Origin: Sequoia sempervirens
Taxonomy: Eukaryota; Streptophyta; Pinopsida; Cupressales; Cupressaceae
Direction: 5' to 3'
Length of the DNA: 64,000 nt
Assembly (NCBI GenBank): GCA_007258455.2
Contig: VDFB02321250.1
Span: 124,001-188,000 of the forward strand
Numbering within the stretch: position 1 is the stretch's first letter; each line of letters opens with the position of its first letter. A model generated the notes under the pieces. That model did not search any database and had not been told where the DNA came from. It worked only from the letters and a program-made list of their open reading frames with translations. Below, piece by piece: positions 1 to 12,609 of this stretch. The translations under genes were made by a program, and so were the position numbers.

Positions 1-2640
1 CTCCTCCTGCTATCAATATCACCCACCAGATTAGAGTCAACATATCCTTTTAGAGAAGAATTTGTTCCTCCAAAACATAGTTTCTTTAAAGTAGTACCTC
101 TCAAATATCAAAGAATCCATTTTACCACATTCCCATGTTCCATTCTTGGATTGCTCATATACCTACTCACAATTCCCATTGCATGTGCAATATCTAGCCT
201 TGTGCATACCATTGCATACATCAAGCTACCAACTGTTGATGCATATGGTATCTTAGATGTTTTGTCTTCCTCCTCTTGTGTCTTTGGACACATCTCCTTA
301 GTCAACTTAAAATGACTAGGCAAAGGTGTACTAACTACTTTTGCATTTTGCATGTTAAACCTTTTCAACACCTTCTCTACATACTCACTTTGAGACAAAA
401 ATAATTTTATGTTTGTCTTGTCTCGTGTGATCCTCATACCAAGGATTTATTTTGCTATACCCAAATCCTTCATAGAAAATGAATTTGTTATTTTTTGCTT
501 AAGTTCATTAATATGCTACACGTTAGACCTGACAACAAGCATGTCATCAACACAAAGCAACAAGATAATATAGTTGCCATCATCCAATTTCTTAAAATAA
601 ACACAATAATCAAAATGGAATCTTTTGTAACCTTGTTTAGCCATAAAACTATCAAATTTCAAATACCATTGTCGAGGTGCTTACTTCATGCCATACAAAC
701 TCTTGTTTAACCTGCACAAAAATTCCTCCTTACCCTTGACCTCATATCCCTGTGGTTGTTGCATGTATATTTCCTCTTCCAAATCCCCATGGAAAAATGT
801 TGTTTTCACATCTACCTGTTCAAGATGCAATTCTTCTACAACCACAAGACTTAGAATAGTTCTAATAGAAGTTGTCTTTACAATCGGAGAAAATATTCCA
901 TCAAAATTTATACCTTTTTTCTATGCAAAACCTTTTACCATGAGTATAGCCTTATATCTTTGCTTGCCTCCATCTTCTTCCTTCAACCTGTAAACCCATT
1001 TATGTGGTAATGCTCTTTTACCTACAGGAAATTGGACTAAGTCCCAAGTTTGATTCTGCAATAAGGAATCCATTTCCTCCTTCATGCCTAGCTCCCATTA
1101 CTTTTTGGTATCTACCTACATTGCTTCTTCATAACCTTCAAGTTCATCAGAATCAGTTAATAATATAGAATATAATGATGGAGAAAATCTTTATGGAGGT
1201 CTAGTTATCCTCATAGAATGTATAACACTTGCAGGAGACTGTGGGATAACTTTTTGTTGTTAAGAATCAGGTACCACTGGGATTTTATTTTCTAGAATCT
1301 CATCAAACACCACATATTTTTTTTGGTCTGTTCATGATTCTTTTCCTACAGTTGATCCTTATACATGACCTTCTCATTGAATATAACATCTCTACTCCTA
1401 ATGATTTTATGACTTTCATAATCCCATAACCAATAACCAAATTCATCTACTCCATATCCAATGAAGGTACATTTTTTAGACTTAGCCTCAAGCTTGGTTC
1501 TATTTTCAATATCAACATGGACAAAAGCTTCACAACCAAAGGTTTTCAAAAATGAATAGTTTACCTTTTTACCCATCCATGCCTCCTCTGGAATGCCACC
1601 ATCCAAAGGATTTGAAGGTCCTTTGTTTATTAAATAAACAACAATATGTACAACATCTACCCGAAACTATAAGGGTAGTCCAACATGCAATCTCATGCTC
1701 CTTGCATGCTCCATAATGGTCCTATTCAACCTCTCAAACACACCATTTTCTGCCTACGGATTCCATTGTATGAATAGTAATTTTCAAATTCTCTGCTACA
1801 ATACTCACCTCCATTATCAGATCTGAGGCACTTCAACTTTTTTCTTGTCTCATTCTCAACCAAAGCTTTCCACTTTTTTAAAATTTCAAATACTTTTAAT
1901 TTTTGTTTTAAGAAATACACCCATGTTTTCCCAGTTGCATCATCAAGAAAAGTAACATAACAGCAAGAGCCACTAAGAGAAGATACCTGAGCTGGTCCCC
2001 ATACATCTGAATGCACAAGCTCTAATTGCTCACTCTTCTTCTCTTTCCCAACTTTGAGAAATAAAACTCTTTTGTGTTTTCCATAAACACAATTTTCATA
2101 GAACTCCAAGTCAATCTGCTTTAGACTTGGTAGCAACTTTTTGGAGTGAAGGATCTTCATCCCTTTCTCGCTCATGTGCCCAATTCTATGGTGCCACAAT
2201 TTTGTTTATGTCCTTGAAGCAAGAGCTATAACTATCTTAGTAGCAACTATTTCTATAGTAGCTAAGGTAGAATAAGTATTACTAGTACACAAATACAATG
2301 TGCCTACCTTTTCACCTTTAGCTACTACTAATGCACCTTTAGTGATGTTTCAGACTTTATCTGAAAAGGTAACTATGCAACCTTCACTACCTAGTTGTCC
2401 TACGGAAATTAAATTCCTTCTCAAATTTGGAACATGACTTACCTCTAGTAGCAACCATTCATTTCCATTCTGCAACTTGATTTTTATCTTTCCTTTTCCA
2501 AAAATCAGGCAGGGTTCATCATCACCCAAATATACCTGTCCAAAATCACCTTGAACATAATCTACAAAATATTTCCTCTGGGGTGTGGCATGAAATGAAG
2601 CCCTTGAATCTATTACCTAGGAATCGCTAGCATTATCTAA
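1..2640 (-). pseudogene. copia A pol (protease, integrase, RT), decayed
   Basis: The protease active-site region near 2600 reads VIDSRASFHATP: the catalytic DSG has become DSR. The integrase zinc domain begins WHHRIGHMSEKGM at 2199, but its second Cys pair is damaged (CVYGK). The first two catalytic acids are present in LVHSDVWGP and LRSDNGGEY; the third lies in NGVFERLNRT near 1720, behind a frameshift. The RT motif near 530-560 reads CVDDML. The 109-residue piece at 108-437 is the end of the RT domain, with the usual VSTPL and SLMYAM motifs. The left edge of the window truncates the gene. Confidence 0.85.
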
Positions 2641-2730
2641 ACACAGAATTAAAGCATCTTGTAATTTATTACTTGCAACATTAGATTCCTTATTGTCATC
2701 ATGTTGTCTATCTCCTTGTTTTCCCGTTCA

Positions 2731-3488
2731 ATACCAATAATCCTTCTTCAAGTGTCCTAGATTTCCACAATGCCAACAATCCATTCTTCCTCTGGATTTA
2801 GATCTGCCTTTCTTCGACTTCCCTTGTGAATTTCCACGATTTGTTGGGATTTTTCCTCTCTCCTTTGTTCTTCCCCTGTTCTCTACAATCAAAGCATTAC
2901 CCAATGTTGAACTCTCATCTGTGCTTTTCCTTCACATTTCCTCGCTAAGGATAACATCAACAACATCATCAAATTTCAATGTATTTGAACTAGAGATAGT
3001 TACTTACAGCCATTACCAAGCTATTCCAGCTTTGTGGCAAAGAACATAAAACCAAGAGAGCCCTCACCTCTTCATCAAAATTCACTTTTACAAAACTTAA
3101 CTGACTAGTAATCATATTAAATTCATTTAAATGATCTGTCACAGATCCACCTTCAATCATTTTCAAATTAAACAAATACTTCATGAGAAATACCTTATTT
3201 GAGGCTAAGGGTTTTTCATACAATTTAGCCAAAGCTTCCATCAAATCCTTTTTTGTCTTTGCTTCTATTATTGAATGCCACATATGGTGTTAGGCACAAC
3301 CGAATGGTTCCCAATTCCTTTCTATCCAAAATCTCCCATTCTTCATCGGACATCGTAGCATCTTTCTTTGATTTTCTTTGCAATGGCTACCATAGATCCT
3401 TTTGATATAAATAATCTTCCATCTGCATCTTCCATAATTGATAATTGTGGTCGTTGAACTTCTCAACCTTGAATTTTCCTTCTTCCAT
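2731..3488 (-). pseudogene. copia A gag, decayed
   Basis: Starts at an ATG at 3488 (minus) with a gag-like N-terminus (MEEGKFKVEKF). A UBN2-type gag domain lies at about 3283-2990, where the residues LNEFNMITSQLSF and CSLPQSWNSL are visible. A CCHC zinc knuckle at about 2755-2800 reads CWHCGNLGHLKKDY, with the final Cys replaced by Tyr. Gag normally forms the virus-like particle and packages element RNA. Stops between the segments break the frame, so no functional product is expected. Confidence 0.75.
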
Positions 3489-3539
3489 TGCTCCCACTCA
3501 AATCTAGAGGTTTCCTGTCAATTGACCGAAATACACGCA

Positions 3540-3552
3540 GCTCTGATACCAA
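3540..3552 (-). other. tRNA-Met primer-binding site of copia A
   Basis: The minus strand reads TTGGTATCAGAGC, an exact match to the usual plant initiator-tRNA-Met primer site, immediately downstream of the LTR end. It fixes the orientation of the element. Confidence 0.9.
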
Positions 3553-3553
3553 T

Positions 3554-3898
3554 TGTTAGGATTCAGGCAGATTGGAGCAATAAACATTAACAATTATATG
3601 TAGATTAAATGACCCAAAAATAACAATGAAGAATAACACAAAAGAGATCAACATAGAAATTTAATGTGGTTTACCCAATATGGGCTACATCCTCAGAAAC
3701 TCATCCACCCAATGATTTTATTATCTAGTGTAAAACAAATTATAATCTTGTGAATACCATGCCACAACATACATCCCAACTGCTTATAACAAGCTTTTTG
3801 GGAGATTCTAGAATTAAGGTTTTACAAAATCATTTTTCATTTGTCAATTAAAAATTAACTACTGACCCCTTGACCTGTTAATGAGAAAAACTCCAACA
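3554..3898 (-). repeat. 5' LTR of copia A (345 bp)
   Basis: The segment has the TG...CA ends expected of an LTR: it begins TGTTGGAG and ends CCTAACA on the minus strand. Its 3' end lies three bases from a canonical tRNA-Met primer-binding site. A GTGGTTTACCC-type motif near position 3666, common near LTR ends of plant copia elements, is present. The outer boundary at 3898 is inferred from the TG dinucleotide and from the start of copia B coding sequence just beyond it. Confidence 0.75.
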
Positions 3899-3904
3899 AG
3901 GAAA

Positions 3905-6350
3905 TGTAAAGAGTACAATATTTACATGATCAATCGCCACATACCAAAATGAAGTGCATATGGATCTCTATGTATGCTTAGTATGTTGATGCTCCATTGG
4001 ATTGCAAGAAATATGAATGGTACTCTGATTGTCACACCAAAGAATAGTGGGACTATCAAAAGGAAAACCGAGCTCATCCAATGACTATCGAAGCCACAAA
4101 ATCTTTTAGCTAGCCAAAACTGTTGCACGATACTCAACCTCTATGGATGATAATACAATATTAGATTTCTTCTTGCAAGACCATGTAATGGGGCCAAAAC
4201 CAAGGAAAAAAATAAATCTAGAAGTTAAATTTCTATCATTGACATCACCATCCAAATCTAAGTCAGTGGAGCCAATTATCTAAGGATCTCTTGATGTATA
4301 GTGAATGATGAAGTTTGAAAACTAGTGAAGAGTCCTCAATAAAACCATGTGGTTGCTCCATATAAATATCCTCATGAAGATCACCATGAAGGAAGGTGCT
4401 CTTCACATCCATCTAAAATACTAACCATCCTTGTGAAGCTGCAAGGGAAAGTACAAGGCGAATAAAATTCATCTTGGAAAAAGGGGTAAAGGTCTCAGAA
4501 TAATAAATGCCTTAAACTTGAGAGAAACCCATTGCAATAAGATGAGCCTTATACTTATCAATAGAACCATCTGCAGCATATTTGGTACGGTACACCCACT
4601 TGCACCGAACCAACTTTCTTCCCTTAGGAAGAGGAACTAAATCCCAAGTATGATTCTTCATCAAAGAATTATACTCATCTGCCATAGCACTATCCCACTT
4701 AGGAATACCAACCACCTCTGAATTTTTTTTAGGATCATCCAAAATGGTATGACTCAAAAGACTAACACCTGATGTCTATGCATGAGTGCGATGAGAGTCT
4801 GAAGGATCACCTACCAAAGGTCCAACTGCATCAATAGTATTGTGGACCCACTTGGGTAAAGGCTAAATATTTGGAGGTGGTGGGATAGTTGGAGCATCAT
4901 CCTCATCCTCAAGAGATGAGTAATCCTCAAGATATGAGGAGTGAGTAATAGGTGATGAGGGAGAAGTTGGGGATGAAGAATCCATCAAAGGAAAGTGCTC
5001 ATCAAACTAGAAATCTCGTCAAAATAAGACCTCTTTGGAATCAGGATCAAACAACCTGTACGCCTTAACATCCTCACAGTAGCCAAAAAAATGAGTGGTC
5101 GGCTCTTCCTCTCCATGGATTTCTATTCAGCTTCAAGAATGAATGCTCAAGCCTCACTACCAAAGACTCTAAATGAAGATACATCGGGCTTGACATGGGA
5201 CCAAGCCTCCTCAGGAGTCATATGTCACAATGTCTTGTGAGGCATACAATTTTGAATATAATTAGCACAATTAACTACCTCAGCCCAAAATGAAGAATGC
5301 ATATCTCATGAATGAATCATACAATTGGTCATCTCCCATAAAGTTGTGTTCTATCACTTAGAAACACCATTTTGTTGAGGGGTGTATGTAATTGTAAGTT
5401 GATGTTGCAAACCATGCTTAGTACAAAATTCCCTGAAATTTTGATTAACATACTCCCCCCCATTATTTGTGTGTATCTATCTAAAAGAAAGACCAGATTA
5501 CTTTTCCACAAATGCCTTGAATATCTTGAAAGAATCAAAGGCATCACTCTTTTAATTAAGAAAGTACACCCATGTATACCTAGAGAAGTCATCAATAAAT
5601 GTGAGCACATATTTGGCCCCTAAAAATGAAGAAGTTAGAAATGACATGAGGTCACTATGAATCAAATCCAAAGGTGCCTTGGCATGTGTAGCTTTACCCA
5701 TAGGAAAAGAAAACCAATGATGTTTTTCAAGAACACATCCTCAACGAACACCATCAATACATGAAAACTTAGGGAGCCTAGACACTAATGCATGTGTAAT
5801 CATTTGTTGGAGATATTTGTAATTGAAATGACCAAAATTTCTGTGCCACAACATGCTCAAAGTGTCTACATGTTCTATGAAGGATGAACCTGAACCAACA
5901 GAACTTTCAAAACCATCAAAGTGGTATAAATGAGAAGAAGAATCAACACTCCTAGTAGCCACAATAATATTAGGATTATGAAGGTCATGAATAAATACAT
6001 CATGTGGGGTAAAATCAATTTTCCTACTGGTGCTAGATTTTCAAATCTGATAAATTGAAAGAAGGTTGGTGGAGGTATCAGGAACTACAAGTACCTCCTG
6101 AAGAAAACCACCCTCAAGTGTGATAGTGTCTAAGCCCAAAACATAAAGCTATGTAGAATCCCCAACTACAATTTGAGTAGTACTACAATCTGAAAGGCAT
6201 AAGACCAAATCCTGAGAATGTGTCATGTGATGTGTTGCACCAGAGTCAAGTATCCATGAAGCTATTAAAGGTAAGGCTCGTGCAGAAAGAGCATGACCTT
6301 TACTTGTAGATGAGGAAGAAGATTTAGGGGTAGATATGTTATGTTGCTAC
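3905..6350 (-). pseudogene. copia B pol, decayed and internally deleted
   Basis: Visible segments, in minus order: gag-pre-integrase with WHRNFGHFNYKYL (5962-5741); an integrase core segment (5610-5329); the start of RT with WDLVPLPKGRKLVRCKWVY (4757-4512); the MDVKSTFLHG motif near 4400; then RNase H, with TSRFIFFLG near 4200, SSIEVEYRATV near 4130 and ISCNPMEHQHTKH near 3970. The whole RT centre between the last RT motif and RNase H is absent. Frameshifts occur throughout. Confidence 0.78.
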
Positions 6351-6359
6351 ATGGATTCC

Positions 6360-7232
6360 TCTAAAGCCTCTAATATATTCCAACATCGTTTGACTGGATG
6401 TCCCTCCTTACCACAAAACTACAAGGTTCACCTAGTTTCTTCTTCATCTTGGTGGAAGACTCACCAGACTTAGAAGTTTTATCATACTAAGGAGTGGTTT
6501 GAGGTTTTTGTTCTGACTTTTGAAATGTTTTAGAGGAACGCTCACTACCTGATGAAGAATTTTTCTTGGGATTTTGTTTCTTCTTGTCTTTCCCTTTTGA
6601 TGTTTGTGCTACCAATGCATGGGTTTTGAAATCGAAAAGAGATTCAAACTGAACCAACTTTGCATGTTCACGAGTCAAACACTCATAGAAAACCTTGAAA
6701 GTCAAAATGGTAAATGTATCACCCAATGCATCCATAGTAGAGTATAAATTAGAAGAGAAGACCTAAAATGACCCTTAAAGCTTAGAAAAAATCAAGAAAA
6801 TGCATTCTTTGTCAATTTTATTCTTCCCACAACCCTACAAAAGAGATTTGAGTGACTTAAACATCTGTAAGAAGTCCTCAATGGAGGGGAAAGAATCAGG
6901 TACAAGTGATGTTAATTCTACCTCAATCTGTAGAGCTCAATATTCATTTATGGTGCCAAAAAGATCATTGAAACTCATCCACATAGCTCCCTAGGAGTGT
7001 TGCAAGACTCCAAATGAAACAAGAGACTATCTAAAACATGCAGTGAAATCAAATCCATAGCCTCATATGTCTTGTTCCTGTGTTGAAATATCTCAAATTG
7101 ACAAGTTAATGTTGGTTGTACTTCATCCAAAGTGGACCATAAACCCTCAGACATGAGAATTTTGGTCATTTGAGCTTTCCAAGTATGATAGTTATATGGC
7201 ATAAGATGTTTGAATGAAGAGGTGTCTGCCAT
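6360..7232 (-). pseudogene. copia B gag, decayed
   Basis: The best start is the ATG at 7232 (minus), beginning MADTSSFKHLMPYNYHTWK, a typical copia gag opening with its TWK motif. The frame ends at 6975 and the gag continues at 6735-6487 with a charged, lysine- and serine-rich C-terminal part (KGKDKKKQNPKKNSSSG). A degraded zinc knuckle lies near 6400. The roughly 0.85-kb leader upstream, up to the primer site at 8094, is locally GC-richer than its surroundings. Confidence 0.7.
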
Positions 7233-8081
7233 GATGGTTGAGGTTTTCAAAATAATGTGTGGTAAAGGATTTTTGGTGAATATTCTATAAAAATGGACTG
7301 CATGGTTATGTAGATCACTGAAAGATCTTTCCAACACCTATTCATTAAAAAAAAAAGTCTATTTTCCCAATTTATGGCCCCAAAATTGCATAAAAGAAGG
7401 GTTGACTTCAACTTCCTGGAGAAATTTTTTGGTAAAACATCAAGAAAAATACCTGGGATTGGATGCCCAATTTACACCCGATTTAGTGAAAGTTACTCAA
7501 AAAAGGCCAATTTGGCCCTCAAGATGATATGGGGGCTAAAAAAAACAAGCCTCTAGTCATATGGAAGACCAAGGGCTAGAGACCTGGGTCTAAGCAGAGC
7601 CCTTGGTCACCAAAAGGACCACGAGCTGGGGTTGAATGGCTAAAGGGGGCTGGGTGGTAGCATCTAGGGTCACCGATGTGACTGAGTCCTTAGAAACCAA
7701 TCCCTTGAGGGCTATGAGCAGGGTGGTAGAGTTTTTGGGTGTTGGTGGCATTACCTGAGTGTGTCATTCCACTAGAAAAGCTCTGCTCAAGGTGGCAGTG
7801 CACCTAAATATAGGCGTGCAACGCTCAAAGCATTGAGCGCTTATTACTTTCTTTAATTTTTAAAAATCCATTCATACCCTTGCACCAAAATAAGGAAAAT
7901 TTTATATCAAAATTCATCGAATTGGCCACTTGAATGTGATGGTGAGGTTCGTTTCATGCCAAAAAGATCCTAAAATTCACCCACCTCCAAATTGCAAAAA
8001 AAGCACTATAAATTCTGTATTTGATCTTGTAATCCTAGATGAGAAAAAGGATTAAAAAAGGAGAATGGGTTCTTGAATCCT

Positions 8082-8094
8082 TGCTCTGATACCA
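8082..8094 (-). other. tRNA-Met primer-binding site of copia B
   Basis: The minus strand reads TGGTATCAGAGCA directly after an LTR ending ...ATAACA. It marks the 5' LTR/internal junction and the orientation of element B. Confidence 0.9.
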
Positions 8095-8499
8095 TGTTAT
8101 ATTTGTGAATAACATGAAACACAAGATCAAACAATGAACAAAACACCTTCCACACAAGATCTTTGCAAAACAAAGAATTTTAATTCCTCAAAAAGAAAAT
8201 ACTTGCAGAACAAATAATACAAGAGAGAGAATGCTTTATAAGAGCAACCCTAATGATAAAGGGATTTGATCATGACAAGTGTCAACATCCTGTGAGATGA
8301 GATAGAATGAACTAATATTAGCTCTCTAGTTAACTTAGATAAAGCACTCAGTTAACTAAAAAAGCAATCCTAAGTTTAGCTTAAGTGCATGAGAATTAGA
8401 ATAATAATTAATTAAAGATTCATTAATTATTATCTAATACATGATAACTCTAGAACAATTATGAACTAAGTACTTGTAAGCTTTCGATGGTGTTGGCAC

Positions 8500-11400
8500 A
8501 ATATATACATTCATGGATCCTAGGCACATCCTATATCAATGGAGTATAGGTAGTTACACATGTACAAAAAACTAGAAAGGTTGGAAAAGGAAATGAAATA
8601 CTAATTGCAAAATAGGGGAAATAAATATAAACTGCTATCTTATGCTATAGGTTCCTATCACTCAAGACTGTAACTGTTAACTTCTAAAATTGAACTATAA
8701 CTAGTTTCTTAAAAGGATGCAACAAACATGAAGCTACAAAATTTAATCCAAATTACAAAATCGCATTCATGAATTTCACATGCATGTAACTATAAATTAC
8801 TTAACTAATTCTAGTAATACATCAATTAATATAATAACAGGAAAGAGAGTGGATTAGCAGTACCCCAAGTGGCCCTTTCTTGAGTTGTTGCTTCTACAAA
8901 AGATGTCAAACACTCACTACTTAATCAATAGTTCACAATATTGAACTAACTCCTTTATTACATAGAAACTCTAAACTCTTACATGCAATCTGACAAGAAT
9001 CTACTAAAGATTTCTCATTCAGCAATACATATCTTGTTGGCATAATGTTGTCATTGATGTCAAAAGGGGATATCTATGTGATAACTTGTAAGGGGGATTG
9101 TTGGCATAATATTGCCATTGATGTCAAGGGGGAGTTCAATGGAAGTCTAAGTGTCATTGTACTCAGTGGATCAAGTTCTAGAAGAGTTGGTACAATATGA
9201 TGGAGAGTAGAGCATGTTTTGCAACTATTGCAATGTTGCTCAAAAAGTTACAATGATGTCATGAAATGTTGTCATGTTGTTGCAAAAGTCACTTTCAGAA
9301 TTTAGAGGAGAAAATAGACTACAGATTTGATATGGGTTTTTCAAGAGCTTTCCATTAATGAGAATTGTAGGACCAGAGGTTGTGGAACATGCTAAAAAAT
9401 GATTTATTTATGCTTTTTGGTCAAACTAGGGTTTCTCAGAAAAACCTAAGTGTAGCAGTCATGGTGTTGATCAAGTTTCATATTTTGGAGTTGAATAGAT
9501 ACAAGAGGTAGCGGGTTGCATAAGTGACAACTTAAGCCATCAAAGTCGCCCCCCTTACCTAGTATTACCATTTGGCAACTTGTGTGCATAGCGTCAATCC
9601 TTCGCATCGCATTTTGAAGTTTTACTTAGCATGCGGTTCGTGTGATTTGTGATGGAGACTAATCAACAATGGAGACCAGACATAGTGTAGATCCAACGAC
9701 CATCACTAAATTGCTTCACATCGTTACTGTGAAGCAAACAAGAGATATACAATTTGTGTTGTTTGATATTCAAAGATCAACCATCTATGCAAAATTTCAT
9801 ATGGATCAACAACTGACATTACATCGCATGTCTTTATTTCATCGTGTTTATGTATCCTAACACTTAACTCATATCTATGATATGCGACGGGAAGAAGATA
9901 GTGGAGTATGACAGTCCAACAAGTACAGGTGGCAAGCTGGGATTGCATCGCTTGGTGTATTCACATCACGTTTATACTCCTTTGAGACACAAAGCTTTCC
10001 ACGATACACTAAAAGGTTGTGATGGAGACATTGGTGGGTCTGCTCTTCAGAAATGCGATGGAGCGATAAGGACATGTGCTCGACATGATAGATGGTGGAA
10101 TGTAATTGCATCACAATGATCCTTTGCATCGTGATTAATTCTCTTTGCACACAAATGAAGTAGCGATAGGAAAAGAGGACGTGATGAGAATTCAATGGTA
10201 GAGTTGGTGTGATGGTGATCGGATGATGATCGCTAGACCTCTTCATATTGTGAAAATTAAGGTCGATGTCCTAAGAAAAGTTGCGATGGGTTAAGTGTGC
10301 ATGATGGTTATAAAAAAATTGACCAAGATTGACAATAATAGTTTAAAGAAGATCAATCTGATGGTGGTGTTTTAAAGATGGTGAGGATAATGGAGATCAT
10401 TCAAAAGGTGGCGCAAAGAGTCTGATCAACGACCCAAATTTAAAGTCAAAGATCTACAATGGCTAGGCAAGGATAATGGTGGTGAAACCCTAATTCGAAT
10501 AGTTAGTTGATACAGAGCATGAAAGTAATGGTCGTAACCACTCCAGCTACCAAGTGTAATGGTGATTAGATCCCTTAGGTGGAAAAGCTCATATTCTTGA
10601 TGAACAAAATATCAAATACAAAGAATGTGCATTAATGAAAAAAAACTCTAGAACAAATATAAACTAGAAATGGCTTTGGTAAAAAAATTAATGATGATGG
10701 TGTGTGTGGCTCGATGAACAGGTAGCTTGTTGGAGAAGATTGAAAAAGAGTAAACCCTAGCAGAGAATCTTACAGGTGTATAGCTCGAGGCAATGATTGC
10801 AGGTTGGTGAAGGAATGCAAAAATAAGACAATCGTGAAATTATCTCAGTGTTGAGAAGTGCATGTAGTAGAGTAAGAGAGTGTTGTGAAGCAAACAGAGA
10901 ATGCACATGTGAAGATTGAGTGGAACCCAAACAAAAAGGAAAATTCATTATAAGGGTTTTTATTCAAGGTGTAGAACTAAGAGCTGTAGAGAATTGTGCA
11001 GTTGTAAATTAAGTTACAACATTGAATTGCATTCAAAAGAATAAATTGTAATACATTACATTGTAAATTTCATTGGTGGGTACCATTAGATATTTGGGTA
11101 GGTGCTCAGTGTAGGGAGTTGGTGCTTCCTTGGAGTGGGTGCTCCTAAAACTAGGGGATTGGTGTCTCCTTAGGGTTGGTGCCCTTAAACATTGTAAACA
11201 TAAGATTTGATTATGACATTGGATTTGAGCAGAAGACTTGAGCAGCTTTTTTCACTGTGGTTTTTCCCATCTTGGGTTTTCCATGTATATCTTATGTTAT
11301 GGGATTTTGTGTGTGTGTGTGTATGAATTGCATGGCATATTCACTATTGTAGAGGAGGGGGACTGGTTGCTCTGAGACCCTAGGTCATGGGAGGGTCCTA

Positions 11401-12600
11401 AGTAATAGGCTACCCTAATCTACCTCAAGCATTGATAAGTGATTGGAAAGGTTAAGCATTTAGGGTTGAACAGGAAGAGCAATCTAGTTGCTATTGTCCC
11501 TTTGCTAACTCAAATATTTCAAGGGGTCAAACAAGCTACTTCCCAGAGTTCAATCTACAACTCAGACAACTCACTGCCTGAGGATGGTAGAGCAGGACAT
11601 GGACTCCAATGCGATGCGTTGGCATCTTAGTGGGGTGTTGGTGTTCATACGGACAAAGGACTTTTGAGACAGATAAAAACATTGAAAATGCAACTAACAG
11701 CCTGACTAAGAGATTTTATACTATAAAAAAATGTAAAGGAAGTACAGAAATAGAGTACAACAAGAAGAATACTTTAACTAGATACACTTGAATCAACAAA
11801 GGAAGGATGAGAAGATAGTACCCAACTCTATGCAACTTGATTCTTTGAGTAGATCCAATCAAGAAGTACCTACACAGAGAAGATTGGAAAAATGTTGGGG
11901 TTGTGTTTAGAGGATTGCCTCAGTTAGTCCCCCGCTTTGGTGTTTCCACCTCCACGGATAGCCAAATAGCAATGATTGTATAAAAAGATGATAAAGAGAG
12001 TATAGAAATGGAAATACCAAGCAATACTCAAACAACAATATGTTGCAATACAAATACAATAATGTAAAAGTGAATTAAAATGGTGGAATGTCACCTTCTC
12101 AACCTAGTGATCTCAAGGAAAATGAAGGAGCAAGCTTGCAAGATTCCCAAAGACAACATTGTCGCAACAATGGAGAGAGGGAGCCAAGAATGTAGCATCT
12201 TGTAGCTTCAATGGGGGTGGTGATGCTTGAAAGTGAGTGAGAATGACATAGAGAGCAAGTGTGTAGAGTGAGTTTGATCAAGAAGCTAAGTAGAATGGAA
12301 GGATAGGAAATTTGAATGAAAGGAGGCAAAAGGGCCATTTGAAATCAGACACGGGAGCATCAAATGTTACACTTCATGCCTAACGGAGAAGTGTAACACC
12401 TATGTGGATTCCAGAGGCAGGAACCCTGTTAGGACGAAAGCGCATCGTGCATATGTCCAAGCGTCGCGCTAGCGTCATAGGTAGAAATTCCTCCACCAAA
12501 ACACAAATGAGTTTCCAAGTGGACAAGGAAAAGTAGCGGGTGTATGGATTGCATCATCAGATATAATTCTCTAAGGTAGGGGTAATATAAATGTGGAATT
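8500..12600. other. Gene-free stretch with relics of retroelement ends
   Basis: No open frame here resembles a known protein. At 9033-9135 two direct copies of a motif starting TTGTTGGCATAAT are each followed by a purine tract (AAAAGGGG, CAAGGGGGAG), resembling the multiple polypurine tracts at the 3' end of Sirevirus-type copia elements. Around 11260-11290 the sequence resembles the 3' part of a copia LTR (GGTTTTTCCCATCTTGGG). A (GT)n run lies at 11308-11322. The 9540-10240 part is unusually rich in GCATCG/GCGATG words. The minus-strand frame at 12338-12099 has no recognisable features and is not called a gene. Confidence 0.5.
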
Positions 12601-12609
12601 TGCCTAGGG

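Larger units (their letters stand above)
1..3898 (-). mobile_element. Ty1/copia retrotransposon A (5' part; 3' LTR lies left of the window)
   Basis: Read on the minus strand, the order is 5' LTR (3898-3554), tRNA-Met primer site, gag with zinc knuckle, protease, integrase, reverse transcriptase. This is the Ty1/copia order, with integrase before RT. The left edge of the window cuts the element after the RT region, so RNase H and the 3' LTR are not visible. Every domain carries stops or frameshifts, so it is non-autonomous. Its 5' LTR abuts sequence coding for the RNase H of copia B, which shows that A inserted into B. The flanking target duplication cannot be checked because the other end is outside the window. 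Confidence 0.88.
3899..8500 (-). mobile_element. Ty1/copia retrotransposon B, interrupted by copia A
   Basis: The minus-strand order is LTR (starting at 8095 in plus coordinates, outer end unresolved), primer site, leader of about 0.85 kb, gag, protease, integrase, RT, RNase H. The RNase H part stops abruptly at the copia A LTR (3898/3899), so A landed in B and the rest of B lies beyond A, outside the window. The RT core including the YVDD motif is missing: sequence runs from the MDVKSTFLHG motif (about 4400) almost directly to the RNase H motif (about 4260). The LTR has an internal inverted repeat at its edge (TGTTAT...AATAACA). The right boundary of about 8500 is only a guess. Confidence 0.75.

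Noticed and set aside
9875..10246. Minus-strand 123-codon frame and overlapping plus-strand frame
   Set aside because: Both strands are open over the same CpG-rich patch; His/Ser-rich composition and no domain suggest a base-composition effect.
12099..12338. Minus-strand 79-codon frame upstream of copia C
   Set aside because: Leu/Ser-rich, without domain or context; not supported as a gene.
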